DNA of 64,000 nucleotides from Sphingopyxis sp. YF1 (GCF_022701295.1 NZ_CP033204.1:2046001-2110000); one strand, 5' to 3'; positions 21,395 to 31,142 are shown, numbered from the stretch's first letter. Numbers and translations: made by a program. Notes: generated by a model from the letters alone, not told the origin.

Positions 21395-22519
21395 GTGGAG
21401 GACCGCGAAGATCAGGACGATATCGATGCGGCGGAGTTTCCGGTCCGCAAGATCATCCATGTCGACATGGATGCCTTTTACGCGTCGGTCGAACAGCGCG
21501 ACGACCCGGCGCTGCGAGGCAAGCCCGTCGCGGTCGGCGGATCGTCGCGGCGCGGGGTCGTCGCGGCGGCGAGCTACGAGGCGCGCAAGTTCGGGGTGCG
21601 GTCGGCGATGCCGAGCATCACCGCAAAGCGCCAGTGCCCCGGGCTGATCTTCGTGCCGCCGCGCTTCGAGGTCTATCGCGACATCTCGCACCAGATTCGC
21701 GCAATCTTTCGCGACTATGCCGACGAGGTCGAGCCGCTGTCGCTCGACGAGGCCTATCTCGATGTCAGCCGCGACAAGACCGGGCTCGGCAGCGCCACCG
21801 CGACCGCGAGGCTGATCTGCCGCCGCATCCGCGACGAGACCGGCCTCACCGCCTCCGCGGGCGTGTCGTACAACAAGTTCATCGCCAAGCTGGCGTCGGA
21901 TCAGAACAAGCCCGACGGGATGACCGTCATCCCGCCCGGCAAGGGCGCAGCGTTCGTCCAGACGCTCTCGATCCGCCGTTTCCACGGCATCGGGCCGGTG
22001 ACCGCGTCGAAAATGGAGGCGCTGGGCGTGTTTTCGGGGGCCGACCTTGCGGCGAAGGAGAGGGAGTGGCTCGCCCTGCATTTCGGGAACAGCGCCGACT
22101 GGCTGTTCAACCTGGCGCGCGGGATCGACCATCGCCGCGTCAGGTCGAACCGGCCGCTGAAATCGCTGGGGGGCGAGCGCACCTTCTTCAACGACCTGAT
22201 CACCGATACCGAAATCCGCGAGGCGCTCGCGCATGTCTGCACTGTGGTGTGGGACCGCGCCGCAAAAAAGGGCGCGCGCGGACGCACGGTGACGCTGAAA
22301 CTGCGCTACGCCGATTTCCGGACGATCACGCGCGCGAGATCGGTGCCGTTCGCGATCGGCGACGGAGCGGGGCTGCTCGCCGTCGGCGAGACGATCCTCG
22401 CGCCGCTGCTTCCGGTGGAACAGGGCATAAGGTTGCTGGGGGTCACGCTGAGCAAGTTCGAGGGCGAGGATGATGAGGAAGAAGCGACGGGACCGGCCGA
22501 TCTGCTGAGTCTGATCTAG
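21395..22519 (+). CDS. dinB: DNA polymerase IV (translesion, Y family)
   Basis: Error-prone polymerase for lesion bypass. The 374-residue protein has catalytic acidic motifs HVDMDAFYASVEQ (near residue 23) and LSLDEAYLDV, the fingers segment ASYEARKFGVRSAMP, the thumb HhH (FHGIGPVTASKMEALGV) and a little-finger domain. The C-terminus is acidic (EGEDDEEEATG) and lacks a clear beta-clamp pentapeptide after that segment. It starts with GTG at 21395; no earlier in-frame ATG fits. A SOS-like box lies just upstream. Confidence 0.94.
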   Translation: MEDREDQDDIDAAEFPVRKIIHVDMDAFYASVEQRDDPALRGKPVAVGGSSRRGVVAAASYEARKFGVRSAMPSITAKRQCPGLIFVPPRFEVYRDISHQIRAIFRDYADEVEPLSLDEAYLDVSRDKTGLGSATATARLICRRIRDETGLTASAGVSYNKFIAKLASDQNKPDGMTVIPPGKGAAFVQTLSIRRFHGIGPVTASKMEALGVFSGADLAAKEREWLALHFGNSADWLFNLARGIDHRRVRSNRPLKSLGGERTFFNDLITDTEIREALAHVCTVVWDRAAKKGARGRTVTLKLRYADFRTITRARSVPFAIGDGAGLLAVGETILAPLLPVEQGIRLLGVTLSKFEGEDDEEEATGPADLLSLI

Positions 22520-22636
22520 CGCGCACAAAGGCGCGAAACCACCAAGGCTTCCTCTCTCCGTTTGTGCCGAGCTTGTCGGGCCCGAGGCGACCGCAGGCCA
22601 ACCACCGTTCTTCTTGTGGCGTCACAGAAAAGAACT

Positions 22637-22665
22637 GCCCGTCGACAAGCTCAGGACGAACGGGC
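22637..22665. repeat. interspersed repeat (gacaagctcaggacgaacgg type)
   Basis: A short element with gcccgt/acgggc ends flanking the segment tcgacaagctcaggacgaa, which I know from memory as a very common sphingomonad intergenic repeat. It lies in the 175-base gap between convergent dinB and prfC; a partial partner with gagcttgtcggg lies at about 22569-22580. Confidence 0.65.
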
Positions 22666-22694
22666 TACCAGAAATCCTCGCACCTTCCCGCGAA

Positions 22695-24290
22695 TCACCC
22701 CGCCACCGCGAACCGCCGCTCCTTCGTCGCGGTAAACCGGATCGCCGGGTGGCGCTGGGTGACATAGCCGACCTCCCACGCATCCTTTGCCATGAACACC
22801 GGCGCGCCGTCGCGGTCGGTGGCACTGGCGCCGCGATGGTCGGCCTGGAACGCCTTGAGCGCCGCGGCATCGTCGCTCGCGATCCAGCGCGCAGTGTCCC
22901 ACGGCGACTGTTCGAGCTTCGCCTCGACCTTGTACTCGGCGTCGAGCCGGCTGATCAGCACTTCGAGCTGAAGCTGACCGACGACGCCGACGATCATGTT
23001 GGCGCCGATCTCGGGATAGAAGACCTGGATGATCCCCTCCTCGGCCATGTCGTCGAGCGCCTTGCGGAGCTTCTTGGTCTGCGTCGGGTCGACGAGCGCG
23101 ACGCGGCGCAGCAGCTCGGGCGCGAAATTGGGCAGGCCGGTGATCGTGATGTCGGTGCGTTCGGACAGGGTATCGCCGACGCGCAAAGTGCCATGGTTCG
23201 GGATGCCGATGATGTCGCCCGGGAAGGCCTCCTCGGCCATTTCGCGGTCCTGCGCGAGGAAAAGCATAGGGCGGCTGATCGCGATCGCCTTGCCCGTCCC
23301 GCCCTGCATCAGCCGCATGCCGCGCTCGAACCGGCCCGAACAGAGGCGCATGAAGGCGATGCGGTCGCGGTGCGCGGGGTTCATGTTCGCCTGCACCTTG
23401 AACACGAAACCGGTGACCGCGTCGTCGCCCGGCTGCACCGGCGCGGGTTCGGCGGGCTGCGGCTGCGGCCCGGGCGCGTGGTTCGCGAGCGCCGCGAGCA
23501 GATCGACGACGCCGAACTCCTTGAGCGCCGAGCCGAAATAGACCGGGGTCAGGTCGCCGTTGCGATAGGCATCGACATCGAAGGGGGCATAGCAAGCCGA
23601 AGCGAGCTCGGTCTCTTCCCGGAGATGCGCGAGCCCGCCCGCCGACAGTTCCGCCGCGAGCGCCGGATCGTCGAGCCCGGCGACCTTGGCACGGTGCCCT
23701 TCGTACATGCGCGATGCATCGCCGCCGGGCTTCATGATCGCAGGATCGACGAGATCGTAAATCCCCTCGAACTGCCCTCCCATACCCGCGGGCCAGTTCA
23801 TCGGGCAGACGTCGAGCGCCAGCCGGTCGGCGACCTCGTCGAGCAGTTCGAACGGCGGCAGGCCTTCGCGGTCAACCTTGTTGACGAAGGTGATGATCGG
23901 CACCGAGCGCAGGCGGCACACCTCGAACAGCTTGAGCGTTTGCGGCTCGATGCCTTTCGCGGCGTCGATCACCATCACCGCGCTGTCGACCGCGGTCAGT
24001 GTGCGATAGGTGTCCTCGCTGAAATCCTCGTGCCCCGGCGTGTCGAGCAGGTTGAAGACCAGCCCGGCATGCTCGAAAGTCATCACCGACGAGGTCACCG
24101 AAATCCCGCGCTGCTGTTCGATCTTCATCCAGTCGGAGCGCGCGCGCCGCGCCTGACCGCGCGCCTTGACCTCGCCCGCCATATGGATGGCGCCGCCCGC
24201 AACGAGCAGTTTCTCGGTCAGCGTCGTCTTGCCCGCGTCGGGGTGCGAGATGATGGCGAAGGTGCGGCGGTCGGGATGCGGGGCGGTCAT
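22695..24290 (-). CDS. prfC: peptide chain release factor 3
   Basis: Translational GTPase that removes RF1/RF2 from the ribosome after termination. The 531-residue protein has G1 SHPDAGKTT near residues 15-23, GISVTSS (G2), DTPGHEDF (G3), NKVD (G4), and an RF3-type C-terminal domain. The residues RARSDWMKIEQQRGISV are RF3 rather than EF-G. The gene is convergent with dinB and divergent from an exported protein. Confidence 0.96.
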   Translation of the reverse strand: MTAPHPDRRTFAIISHPDAGKTTLTEKLLVAGGAIHMAGEVKARGQARRARSDWMKIEQQRGISVTSSVMTFEHAGLVFNLLDTPGHEDFSEDTYRTLTAVDSAVMVIDAAKGIEPQTLKLFEVCRLRSVPIITFVNKVDREGLPPFELLDEVADRLALDVCPMNWPAGMGGQFEGIYDLVDPAIMKPGGDASRMYEGHRAKVAGLDDPALAAELSAGGLAHLREETELASACYAPFDVDAYRNGDLTPVYFGSALKEFGVVDLLAALANHAPGPQPQPAEPAPVQPGDDAVTGFVFKVQANMNPAHRDRIAFMRLCSGRFERGMRLMQGGTGKAIAISRPMLFLAQDREMAEEAFPGDIIGIPNHGTLRVGDTLSERTDITITGLPNFAPELLRRVALVDPTQTKKLRKALDDMAEEGIIQVFYPEIGANMIVGVVGQLQLEVLISRLDAEYKVEAKLEQSPWDTARWIASDDAAALKAFQADHRGASATDRDGAPVFMAKDAWEVGYVTQRHPAIRFTATKERRFAVAG

Positions 24291-24367
24291 GGCGGCGGCG
24301 GTTAGCAGGTGCGGCAGGGCGTGGAAAGGGGCTGGCGCCGCACCGCGAACGGGTGCAGCATCGCGCG

Positions 24368-25033
24368 ATGCGACGCTTCCTCTTTGTTCTCGCGCTCGCC
24401 GCCCTGACCGCGTCCGCGGCGGCGCACGACCTGATCGGCGAATATCGCCTCGCCGAAGGTCCCGACGTCGGGGGTGGCCTGCTCATCGCGGCCGACGGCA
24501 GCTTTCGCTATGGGCTCGCCGCCGGCGCGCTCGACGAATTTTCGGAAGGGCGCTGGCGGGCCGAGGGCGAACGCATCTGCCTTATCACCGAACCCAAGCC
24601 GGTGCCCCCGGCCTTCGCCAGGGCCGAACCCGTCGCGATCGAGGGCGTCGTGCCGACGATCCTGGTCACCTGGCCCAACGGCGAAGCGGTGTCGGGGGTC
24701 GATTTCGTCATCGGGTTCGACAGCGGCGATCCCGTCACGGGCTATACCCAGTATAACGGCTGGAGCCTGCCCGACGGCGAGCAGCGCGTCCCGCGCTGGA
24801 TCGAGATACACGAGCCGATCTACGACATCGGCGCACCGCGTTTCGAACTGGCCGAGGCGGACAAGGGGCGGCTGCATGTGCAGCTCATTCCCAACGACCT
24901 CGGACTGGTCGACCTGACCGGCGCCTGCCTCGCGGCGCGCGACCGCGGGGCCGTACTGACGCGCAAGGAAGGGGAAATGCGTTTTGTGCGGATCGAACCC
25001 CAAGTGCCTGTCGAGGATGAGAAAGCCCAATAG
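24368..25033 (+). CDS. exported protein of unknown function
   Basis: A 221-residue protein with a signal peptide (MRRFLFVLALAALTASAAA) cleaved before HDLIGEYRL. The N-terminal part resembles a small beta-barrel-like module with ADGSFRYGL, EGRWRAEGERICLIT and later GYTQYNGWSLPDG. ATG 24368 is preferred to GTG 24353 because the signal peptide begins there. No family is recognised. Confidence 0.7.
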   Translation: MRRFLFVLALAALTASAAAHDLIGEYRLAEGPDVGGGLLIAADGSFRYGLAAGALDEFSEGRWRAEGERICLITEPKPVPPAFARAEPVAIEGVVPTILVTWPNGEAVSGVDFVIGFDSGDPVTGYTQYNGWSLPDGEQRVPRWIEIHEPIYDIGAPRFELAEADKGRLHVQLIPNDLGLVDLTGACLAARDRGAVLTRKEGEMRFVRIEPQVPVEDEKAQ

Positions 25034-25140
25034 CTCCGCCGCGCCTCCGTCGAACAAATCTCCGCATCCGGCGCTCCCGGTCGCGATCGGGCCCGGCGGC
25101 GCCCCTTCCCCCTTGCGCTCGGGGGGCGAATCGGCCACAA

Positions 25141-25158
25141 CTTTACGTGAACGTAAAG
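25141..25158. promoter_or_regulatory. perfect palindrome CTTTACG-TGAA-CGTAAAG before the enoyl-CoA hydratase gene
   Basis: Perfect 7-base arms at 25141-25147 and 25152-25158 separated by four bases, 39 bases before the start codon. From memory it resembles the TTTACGT...ACGTAAA operators proposed for MerR-family LiuR regulators of branched-chain and acyl-CoA catabolism in proteobacteria. Which regulator binds here is an inference. Confidence 0.65.
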
Positions 25159-25196
25159 GTAAGGCGACAAGGCCGCCGCGAGAGGAGTTCTTCCCC

Positions 25197-26000
25197 ATGA
25201 CCAGCACCCCCAATTACGAAACGATCAAGCTCGAGGTCGCCGACCATGTCGCGACGCTGACGCTCAACCGTCCCGAACGGCTCAATTCGATGCCGCCCGC
25301 GATGGCCGACGAGATTCGCGACGCGCTCGACCATCTGCCCTCGCTCGGCGCACGCGCGCTGCTGATCACCGGCGAGGGACGCGGCTTCTGCTCGGGCGCC
25401 GACCTCGGCGGCGACCGCGCCGCATCGGCGGTCGGCGGCGGTGCCAACAGCCGCAAGGCGTTGCGCAATCACTACAACCCGATGCTGCTCGCGCTCGCCA
25501 ACCTCGACATTCCCGTCGTGACCGCCGTCAACGGCCCGGCAGCGGGCGTGGGGTGCAGCTTCGCGCTGTCGGGCGACTTCACGCTCGTCGGCAAATCGGC
25601 CTATTTCCTTCAGGCCTTCGTCAACATCGGCCTTGTCCCCGACGGGGGGTCGTCGTGGCTGCTCCCGCGCCTGATCGGCCTGCCCCGCGCGACCCAGATG
25701 ATGATGCTTGGCGAAAAGATCGGCGGCGAACAGGCGGCCGAATGGGGCATGGTCTATAAATGCGTCGACGACGCCGACCTGCTGGCCGAGGCAAAGGCGC
25801 TCGCGACGCGCCTCGCGAACGGCCCGACGGTATCGCTCGGCACGATGCGCCAGGTGTTGCGCGCCGGCCTGTCGCAAAATTACAGCCAGACCCTCGATGC
25901 CGAGGCGATGGGCCAGTTCGTCGCGGGCAACAGCGAGGATGCGGTCGAAGGCGTGCTGGCGTTCCAGCAGAAGCGCAAGACCGAATTCAAGGGCAAATAA
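25197..26000 (+). CDS. enoyl-CoA hydratase/isomerase family protein
   Basis: A 267-residue crotonase-fold protein. The oxyanion-hole segments are GEGRGFCSGADLGGDR and NGPAAGVGCSFALSGDF. The first catalytic Glu of classical hydratases is not obvious at the second segment (ALSGDF), whereas LVPDGGSSWLLPRLIG carries an Asp-Gly-Gly in place of Glu-Ser-Gly, a pattern seen in PaaG-type isomerases. The start at ATG 25197 has GAGGAG upstream. The exact reaction is unclear; fatty or branched-chain acyl-CoA breakdown is likely. Confidence 0.88.
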   Translation: MTSTPNYETIKLEVADHVATLTLNRPERLNSMPPAMADEIRDALDHLPSLGARALLITGEGRGFCSGADLGGDRAASAVGGGANSRKALRNHYNPMLLALANLDIPVVTAVNGPAAGVGCSFALSGDFTLVGKSAYFLQAFVNIGLVPDGGSSWLLPRLIGLPRATQMMMLGEKIGGEQAAEWGMVYKCVDDADLLAEAKALATRLANGPTVSLGTMRQVLRAGLSQNYSQTLDAEAMGQFVAGNSEDAVEGVLAFQQKRKTEFKGK

Positions 26001-26006
26001 AAGCAA

Positions 26007-26027
26007 CGCCCCCCGCTCAGGCGGGGG
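26007..26027. terminator. hairpin between convergent genes
   Basis: A GC-rich inverted repeat (gccccccgc/gcgggggc class arms around tcag) lies just after the hydratase stop and before the stop of the convergent HD-domain gene. It has no long T run, so it is a weak bidirectional terminator candidate. Confidence 0.4.
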
Positions 26028-26040
26028 CGAGCTTCCCAGG

Positions 26041-26643
26041 CTACTCCGCGGCTTCCTCGACCATCACTTTCTTGTAGATGCTCGCGCGCGGGTAAGAGCA
26101 GAGACGCATCACCATCGGCTCGAAAAATTCCAGCGGTTCGCTCGCATAGTCAGGGTCGAACGCCGGCGCGTCATATTTCTCGCAGAATTCGGCGCAGGCC
26201 GCATAGTGCGGGTTATCGCGGAACTGGTCGCGCATGTCGCGGTCGAGGCCGAGATAATGGAAGAAATAATGGCCCTGGAAGATGCCGTGATGCTGGACGA
26301 TCCACAGATTCTCTTCGGAAAGGAAGGGTTTCAGGATCGCCGCCGCGACGTCGGGATGGTTGAACGCACCGAGCGTGTCGCCGATGTCGTGGAGCAGTGC
26401 CATCACGACATATTCCTCGTCGCGGCCGTCGCGGTGGGCGCGCGTCGCGGTCTGCAGACAATGTTCCAGCCTGTCGACCGGAAACCCCCCGTAATCCCCG
26501 CCGAGTAGCTTCAGATGCTCGAGAATGCGCTTGCCATTCTGCGGCGCGAACTCCTTCTGCTCGCGCGCGATGATATCCCAATCTTCCTGCGTCCCGTCGA
26601 TCATCGAACGGAACGTCGCGTGATCGTGCGTCATATCGGTCAT
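26041..26643 (-). CDS. HD-domain protein (MIOX/PhnZ-like HD fold)
   Basis: A 200-residue protein with HD-domain metal ligands in order: RLEHCLQTATRAHRDG, then LLHDIGD, then FNHPDVAAAIL and VQHHGIFQGHYFF. The widely spaced ligands with a final Asp region resemble the mixed-valent diiron HD oxygenases (MIOX, PhnZ) as much as HD phosphohydrolases, but the choice cannot be made by eye. The start MTDMTHDHATF at 26643 follows GGGAGAGG; the longer frame to 26712 is unlikely. Confidence 0.78.
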   Translation of the reverse strand: MTDMTHDHATFRSMIDGTQEDWDIIAREQKEFAPQNGKRILEHLKLLGGDYGGFPVDRLEHCLQTATRAHRDGRDEEYVVMALLHDIGDTLGAFNHPDVAAAILKPFLSEENLWIVQHHGIFQGHYFFHYLGLDRDMRDQFRDNPHYAACAEFCEKYDAPAFDPDYASEPLEFFEPMVMRLCSYPRASIYKKVMVEEAAE

Positions 26644-26725
26644 GGCAGCCTCTCCCGGTTTCGGGCGAGTGTAGGCCATTCGTTGCAGCTTGCAACCTTC
26701 CCGCCCGTGCACCGTCGCCGTTGCC

Positions 26726-27436
26726 CTATTCGGGGGCGTAGGTAACCCCGTATTTCAGTGCTTCGTCGAGCGTCAGGCAGCGCCGCGTCGACTTGTCCTC
26801 GTCGGTCGCGACAGCCTGTTGCCGATACATGATGTCGGTCAGCAATTTGCGCGACACACCCATGCGGATCAGAAAATCATTGTCCTCGCTCGCGAGCAGC
26901 GCCGAATCCTGCTCGATGCTGCCGATCAGTTCCTTGGTCGCATCGGTGCCCATCGCGACGCTCATGTCGATCGCCGAGCGGTCGCCGGTGCGCGTGAACA
27001 TGTGGACCATGAACACCCCGCCCTGATCGATGACGCGCGGGGCGCCCCCCATGAAGACGAAGTTGCAGGCGCTGAAGCAGGCCCAGCCGCTGGGAATGCG
27101 CGTCGCCACGCCGAGATTCGAACGGATGATCCGGCCCGCGGCATTGCCCGCCCGCGCGTCGCCCCCCGGCGACCGCAGCCAGATCTCGCTGACGTCGGGA
27201 TTGGCCTTGAGCGCCGCGGCCAGGCGGTCGGGCAGACCCGCGTCGACGCGTCCCTCGGCGAGCATTACCTTCATGCCGCCGCGCTTCTCGACGGTCAGTT
27301 TCATGGTCGGATTGGCCGACCAGTTCGGGTTGAGCGGACAGGTCGGATTCGCCGGGTCGACCTCCGCCGCGCCGGTCAGGCCGGCCAGCGCGACCGCCGC
27401 GAGTGCGAGTCGCGCTATTCTACGCCGCAAGGACAT
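26726..27436 (-). CDS. exported ClpP/crotonase-like protein
   Basis: A 236-residue protein with a signal peptide (LALAAVALAGLTGAAE). The mature part has the ClpP/crotonase superfamily outline: IWLRSPGGDARAGNAAG, LGVATRIPSGWACFSACNFVFMGG with a possible nucleophile Ser between two Cys, and GVFMVHMFTRTGD with a His. This fits a COG3904-type periplasmic ClpP-like protein. It overlaps the 3' end of the preceding exported-protein gene by 17 bases. Activity is unproven. Confidence 0.75.
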   Translation of the reverse strand: MSLRRRIARLALAAVALAGLTGAAEVDPANPTCPLNPNWSANPTMKLTVEKRGGMKVMLAEGRVDAGLPDRLAAALKANPDVSEIWLRSPGGDARAGNAAGRIIRSNLGVATRIPSGWACFSACNFVFMGGAPRVIDQGGVFMVHMFTRTGDRSAIDMSVAMGTDATKELIGSIEQDSALLASEDNDFLIRMGVSRKLLTDIMYRQQAVATDEDKSTRRCLTLDEALKYGVTYAPE

Positions 27437-27983
27437 AACGGGTGTCGCCCGGTCCCTTGCACATCCGCTTGCTGACCTGCGTCTCCTCGCCGTCGACGAT
27501 GATGAAGTCGTTGACGTTCATGCATTTGCGCCCGCCGCCTTCGTCGTTGATCGACGCCACGGTCGACGACCCGCTGACATTCTCGCGCGTCGCGCTGGTC
27601 CAGTTCGCGGTCGCGCCGACTTCCTCGCCGCGCGTGACCTCTTCGGTCGCGGCGGCCGCCTGGACCTGCTCGCCCGGATCGAGTCGGCACGCGATCGCGT
27701 CGGTCAGCGTCCCGCTCACCTCCGAAATCGGCACATAGCTGTAGACACCCGCCTTGCTCGCGGCGTCGCCGACAGCGTCGCGGATCACGCCGCCCAATAT
27801 GCTGCGTCCGACGCCGCTGCCCTTCTTGCCCTTGGGACAGCCGCCATTGTCGCTTTCGCTCGGGCTCGGCGCCGGAGTCGGCGCGGTCACCTTGCGCAGC
27901 AGCCCGCCGAACTGCGCCTGCGCGGGCGCCACCGCGAGCAGACAGGCGGCCAGAACCGCCGGTACTCCCAAAATCTTGCGCAT
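27420..27983 (-). CDS. exported protein of unknown function
   Basis: A 187-residue protein with a signal peptide (MRKILGVPAVLAACLLAV then APAQAQ), a Pro/Ser linker, a Gly-rich segment (SILGGVIRDAVGDAASKAG) and a C-terminal domain with paired Cys (GGRKCMNVNDFIIVDGEE, SKRMCKG). The C-terminal part resembles the surface-antigen-like domains of some alphaproteobacterial envelope proteins, seen only by eye. It overlaps the downstream ClpP-like gene, so the two are probably co-transcribed. Confidence 0.72.
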   Translation of the reverse strand: MRKILGVPAVLAACLLAVAPAQAQFGGLLRKVTAPTPAPSPSESDNGGCPKGKKGSGVGRSILGGVIRDAVGDAASKAGVYSYVPISEVSGTLTDAIACRLDPGEQVQAAAATEEVTRGEEVGATANWTSATRENVSGSSTVASINDEGGGRKCMNVNDFIIVDGEETQVSKRMCKGPGDTRYVLAA

Positions 27984-28136
27984 CGAATATGCTCCAGCCA
28001 AATCCGCCCACTGCGGGGACGCTTCGGCGACCCTTTTATCGGTGACTCATGCCACTCGCTGTGATTTTCATCAACTCCGCACGATAAGTCATGCAGACCG
28101 GTTGAATTAGAGCTGAATATGGATCAGTAACGCTCC

Positions 28137-28583
28137 ATGCTGTCGCAAAAGACCCGCTATACGATCCGTGCCTTCCAGCACCTCGCCGACCATTGGGGCA
28201 AGGGGCAGGTGCAGCTTGCGGACATTGCGGAGGCGCAGAACATTCCGCCCAAATTCCTGACCGTGATCCTGTCCGAAATGGCGCGCGAGGGGCTGCTCAT
28301 CTCGCAGCGCGGCCGCGACGGCGGCTACCAGCTCGCGCTGCCCCCGATCGACATCAGCTATGGCGACCTCGTGCGGCTGACGCGCGGATCGCTCGCTCTA
28401 GTCCCCTGCGCCGCGCGCAACGCGCACGAGCATTGCAAGAACTGCCTGCCCGAGGTCGACTGCCGCATGCGCAGCCTGATGCTGAAGGTGCGCGACGACA
28501 CCGCATCGATTCTCGACCGCATCAGCCTGGCCGACCCGATCGAGATGCAGCCGGTGTTCGAAACCGCCGACGCCGCCGAATAA
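28137..28583 (+). CDS. Rrf2-family transcriptional regulator with a four-Cys motif
   Basis: A 148-residue Rrf2 protein with a winged helix (RYTIRAFQHLADHW, LADIAEAQNIPPKFLTVIL, RGRDGGYQLALPP). Cys91, Cys100, Cys103 and Cys109 lie where IscR/NsrR-type members bind an Fe-S cluster, with one Cys more than IscR has in this segment. An iron, nitric-oxide or redox sensor is likely by family, but no neighbouring target is obvious. Confidence 0.87.
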   Translation: MLSQKTRYTIRAFQHLADHWGKGQVQLADIAEAQNIPPKFLTVILSEMAREGLLISQRGRDGGYQLALPPIDISYGDLVRLTRGSLALVPCAARNAHEHCKNCLPEVDCRMRSLMLKVRDDTASILDRISLADPIEMQPVFETADAAE

Positions 28584-28653
28584 ACCGCGTCGCAGGTTCG
28601 ATCGTGGCGGTCACGGCCGCTTTGGGGTGGGGAGCGGACTGCCCGTTTTCAGT

Positions 28654-28733
28654 CGTCATCCCGGCGAAGGCCGGGATCCCGTCCTGCAAGCCATGATGCA
28701 CCGGTGAGATTGCGGCCTTCGCCGGGATGACGG
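28654..28733. repeat. palindromic repeat pair (cccggcgaaggccggg type)
   Basis: The left half begins gtcatcccggcgaaggccggga; the right half at about 28712-28733 is its inverse (ggccttcgccgggatgac). About 35 bases separate the arms. It belongs to the same broad family as 6830-6880. Confidence 0.8.
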
Positions 28734-28761
28734 AACATGACCGAATCCAGCCCTTCGTGCG

Positions 28762-28841
28762 CCCCGGCGAAAGCCGGGGGCCATTGCAGAAACACGCCGG
28801 GTTCGTGTCGGCATTCTGGGCCCCGGCTTTCGCCGGGGTGC
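28762..28841. repeat. palindromic repeat pair (ccccggcgaaagccgggg type)
   Basis: Same 18-base arms as the repeat at 6830-6880, in inverse orientation at the two ends, but with a longer loop of about 42 bases. It follows the previous repeat by under 30 bases, so the two form a tandem of hairpins. Confidence 0.8.
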
Positions 28842-28901
28842 ACATCTCTAGCGGCGACTAACGGTCGTTAGTGGATATCCATATCCTCCCTGTCGTACAG
28901 C

Positions 28902-28999
28902 GATGGGGAGGGGGACCGTCCGCGAAGCGGATGGTGGAGGGGCCGGCAGCGTTGCGCCATAGCCCCTCCGTCAGCGCGGCGCGCTGCCACCTCCCCATG
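28902..28999. repeat. 98-base imperfect inverted repeat (gatggggagg ... cctccccat)
   Basis: Outer arms gatggggaggggg and ccacctccccatg pair. Inner arms gtggaggggc and gcccctcc, and cgcgaagcg, form further stems. I know this from memory as a long interspersed sphingomonad element. It is unrelated in sequence to the two repeats before it. Confidence 0.7.
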
Positions 29000-29111
29000 C
29001 CTGCGGCGCAGGCAGGATCTTGCACTTGTTGCGCGTCGCTTGCCGCCGGTCATTCCCGTCGGCCGAAAACCGCCGCCCGCGCGGCGGGTCCGCACGCGCC
29101 GCATTGCCCAA

Positions 29112-29146
29112 GAAAAAAGGCCCGGCGCGATGCGCGCGGGCCTTTT
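29112..29146 (-). terminator. Rho-independent terminator of tRNA-Ala
   Basis: Read on the minus strand, a stem AAAAGGCCCGCGCG / CGCGCCGGGCCTTTT with a four-base loop is followed by TTTTTT. It lies 8 bases after the tRNA 3' end. Confidence 0.85.
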
Positions 29147-29153
29147 CGGGAAA

Positions 29154-29229
<76 letters not shown>

Positions 29230-29349
29230 GTGCCATTTCGCTGGCCGCCCTGGGTGGTGCGACCGGGACGCCGCCTTTACCAGCGCCCGCCCCATATGCA
29301 AGAGGTCAAATGCATCTCGCGACGCTTTTTTGACCTCGCGCGAAAAAGA

Positions 29350-29673
29350 TCAGCTTTCGTCGTCGTTGTCGTCGCCCGTCGCGACGCCCAGATCGTCGTC
29401 GCCGCCGAGGTCGACGTCATTGTCGGGCGAATCGCTGTCCTCGTCGACATCGACGTCCAGATCCAGATCGTCGTCGGACTCGGTCTCGGGCGCGGCCTTG
29501 CCGGGCTTCGCGACTTCCTCGAACGGCATCGGCTGCTTCGACTTGAGCACCGATTCCGGAAGCCACGCATATCCGCAATTGATGCAGCTGACCGGATCGT
29601 CCTTGGTCAGATCATAGAATCGGGTGGCGCATTTCGGGCAGCTGCGTTTCGTGCCCCATTCAGCCTTTACCAT
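29350..29673 (-). CDS. FYDLN-acid domain protein (TIGR02300 type)
   Basis: A 107-residue protein with an N-terminal zinc ribbon (Cys12, Cys15, Cys30, Cys33) containing the signature RFYDLTKDDPVSC, and a long Asp-rich tail (from about residue 67). The family is typical of alphaproteobacteria and of unknown function. Codon use in the tail is highly repetitive (gat/gac), as is usual for the family. Confidence 0.92.
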   Translation of the reverse strand: MVKAEWGTKRSCPKCATRFYDLTKDDPVSCINCGYAWLPESVLKSKQPMPFEEVAKPGKAAPETESDDDLDLDVDVDEDSDSPDNDVDLGGDDDLGVATGDDNDDES

Positions 29674-29732
29674 ATGAACCTCGTATCCTTCTGGAAACAG
29701 GATAAAAATATCGGAAAAACGGCGGGAACTGA

Positions 29733-31142
<1,410 letters not shown>

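Larger units (their letters stand above)
28584..29111. other. gene-free stretch filled with interspersed repeats
   Basis: More than 500 bases between the Rrf2 gene and tRNA-Ala carry no convincing gene. Three separate repeat units account for about half of it (28654-28733, 28762-28841 and 28902-28999). Long open frames across it are by-products of the palindromes. Confidence 0.75.

Noticed and set aside
26726..27436. Cytosolic ClpP protease subunit
   Set aside because: It has a signal peptide and only a distant ClpP/crotonase-like outline, without the ClpP Ser-His-Asp spacing.
28654..28999. CRISPR array
   Set aside because: Repeats are inverted pairs of different families with no regular spacers, and no cas genes are present.
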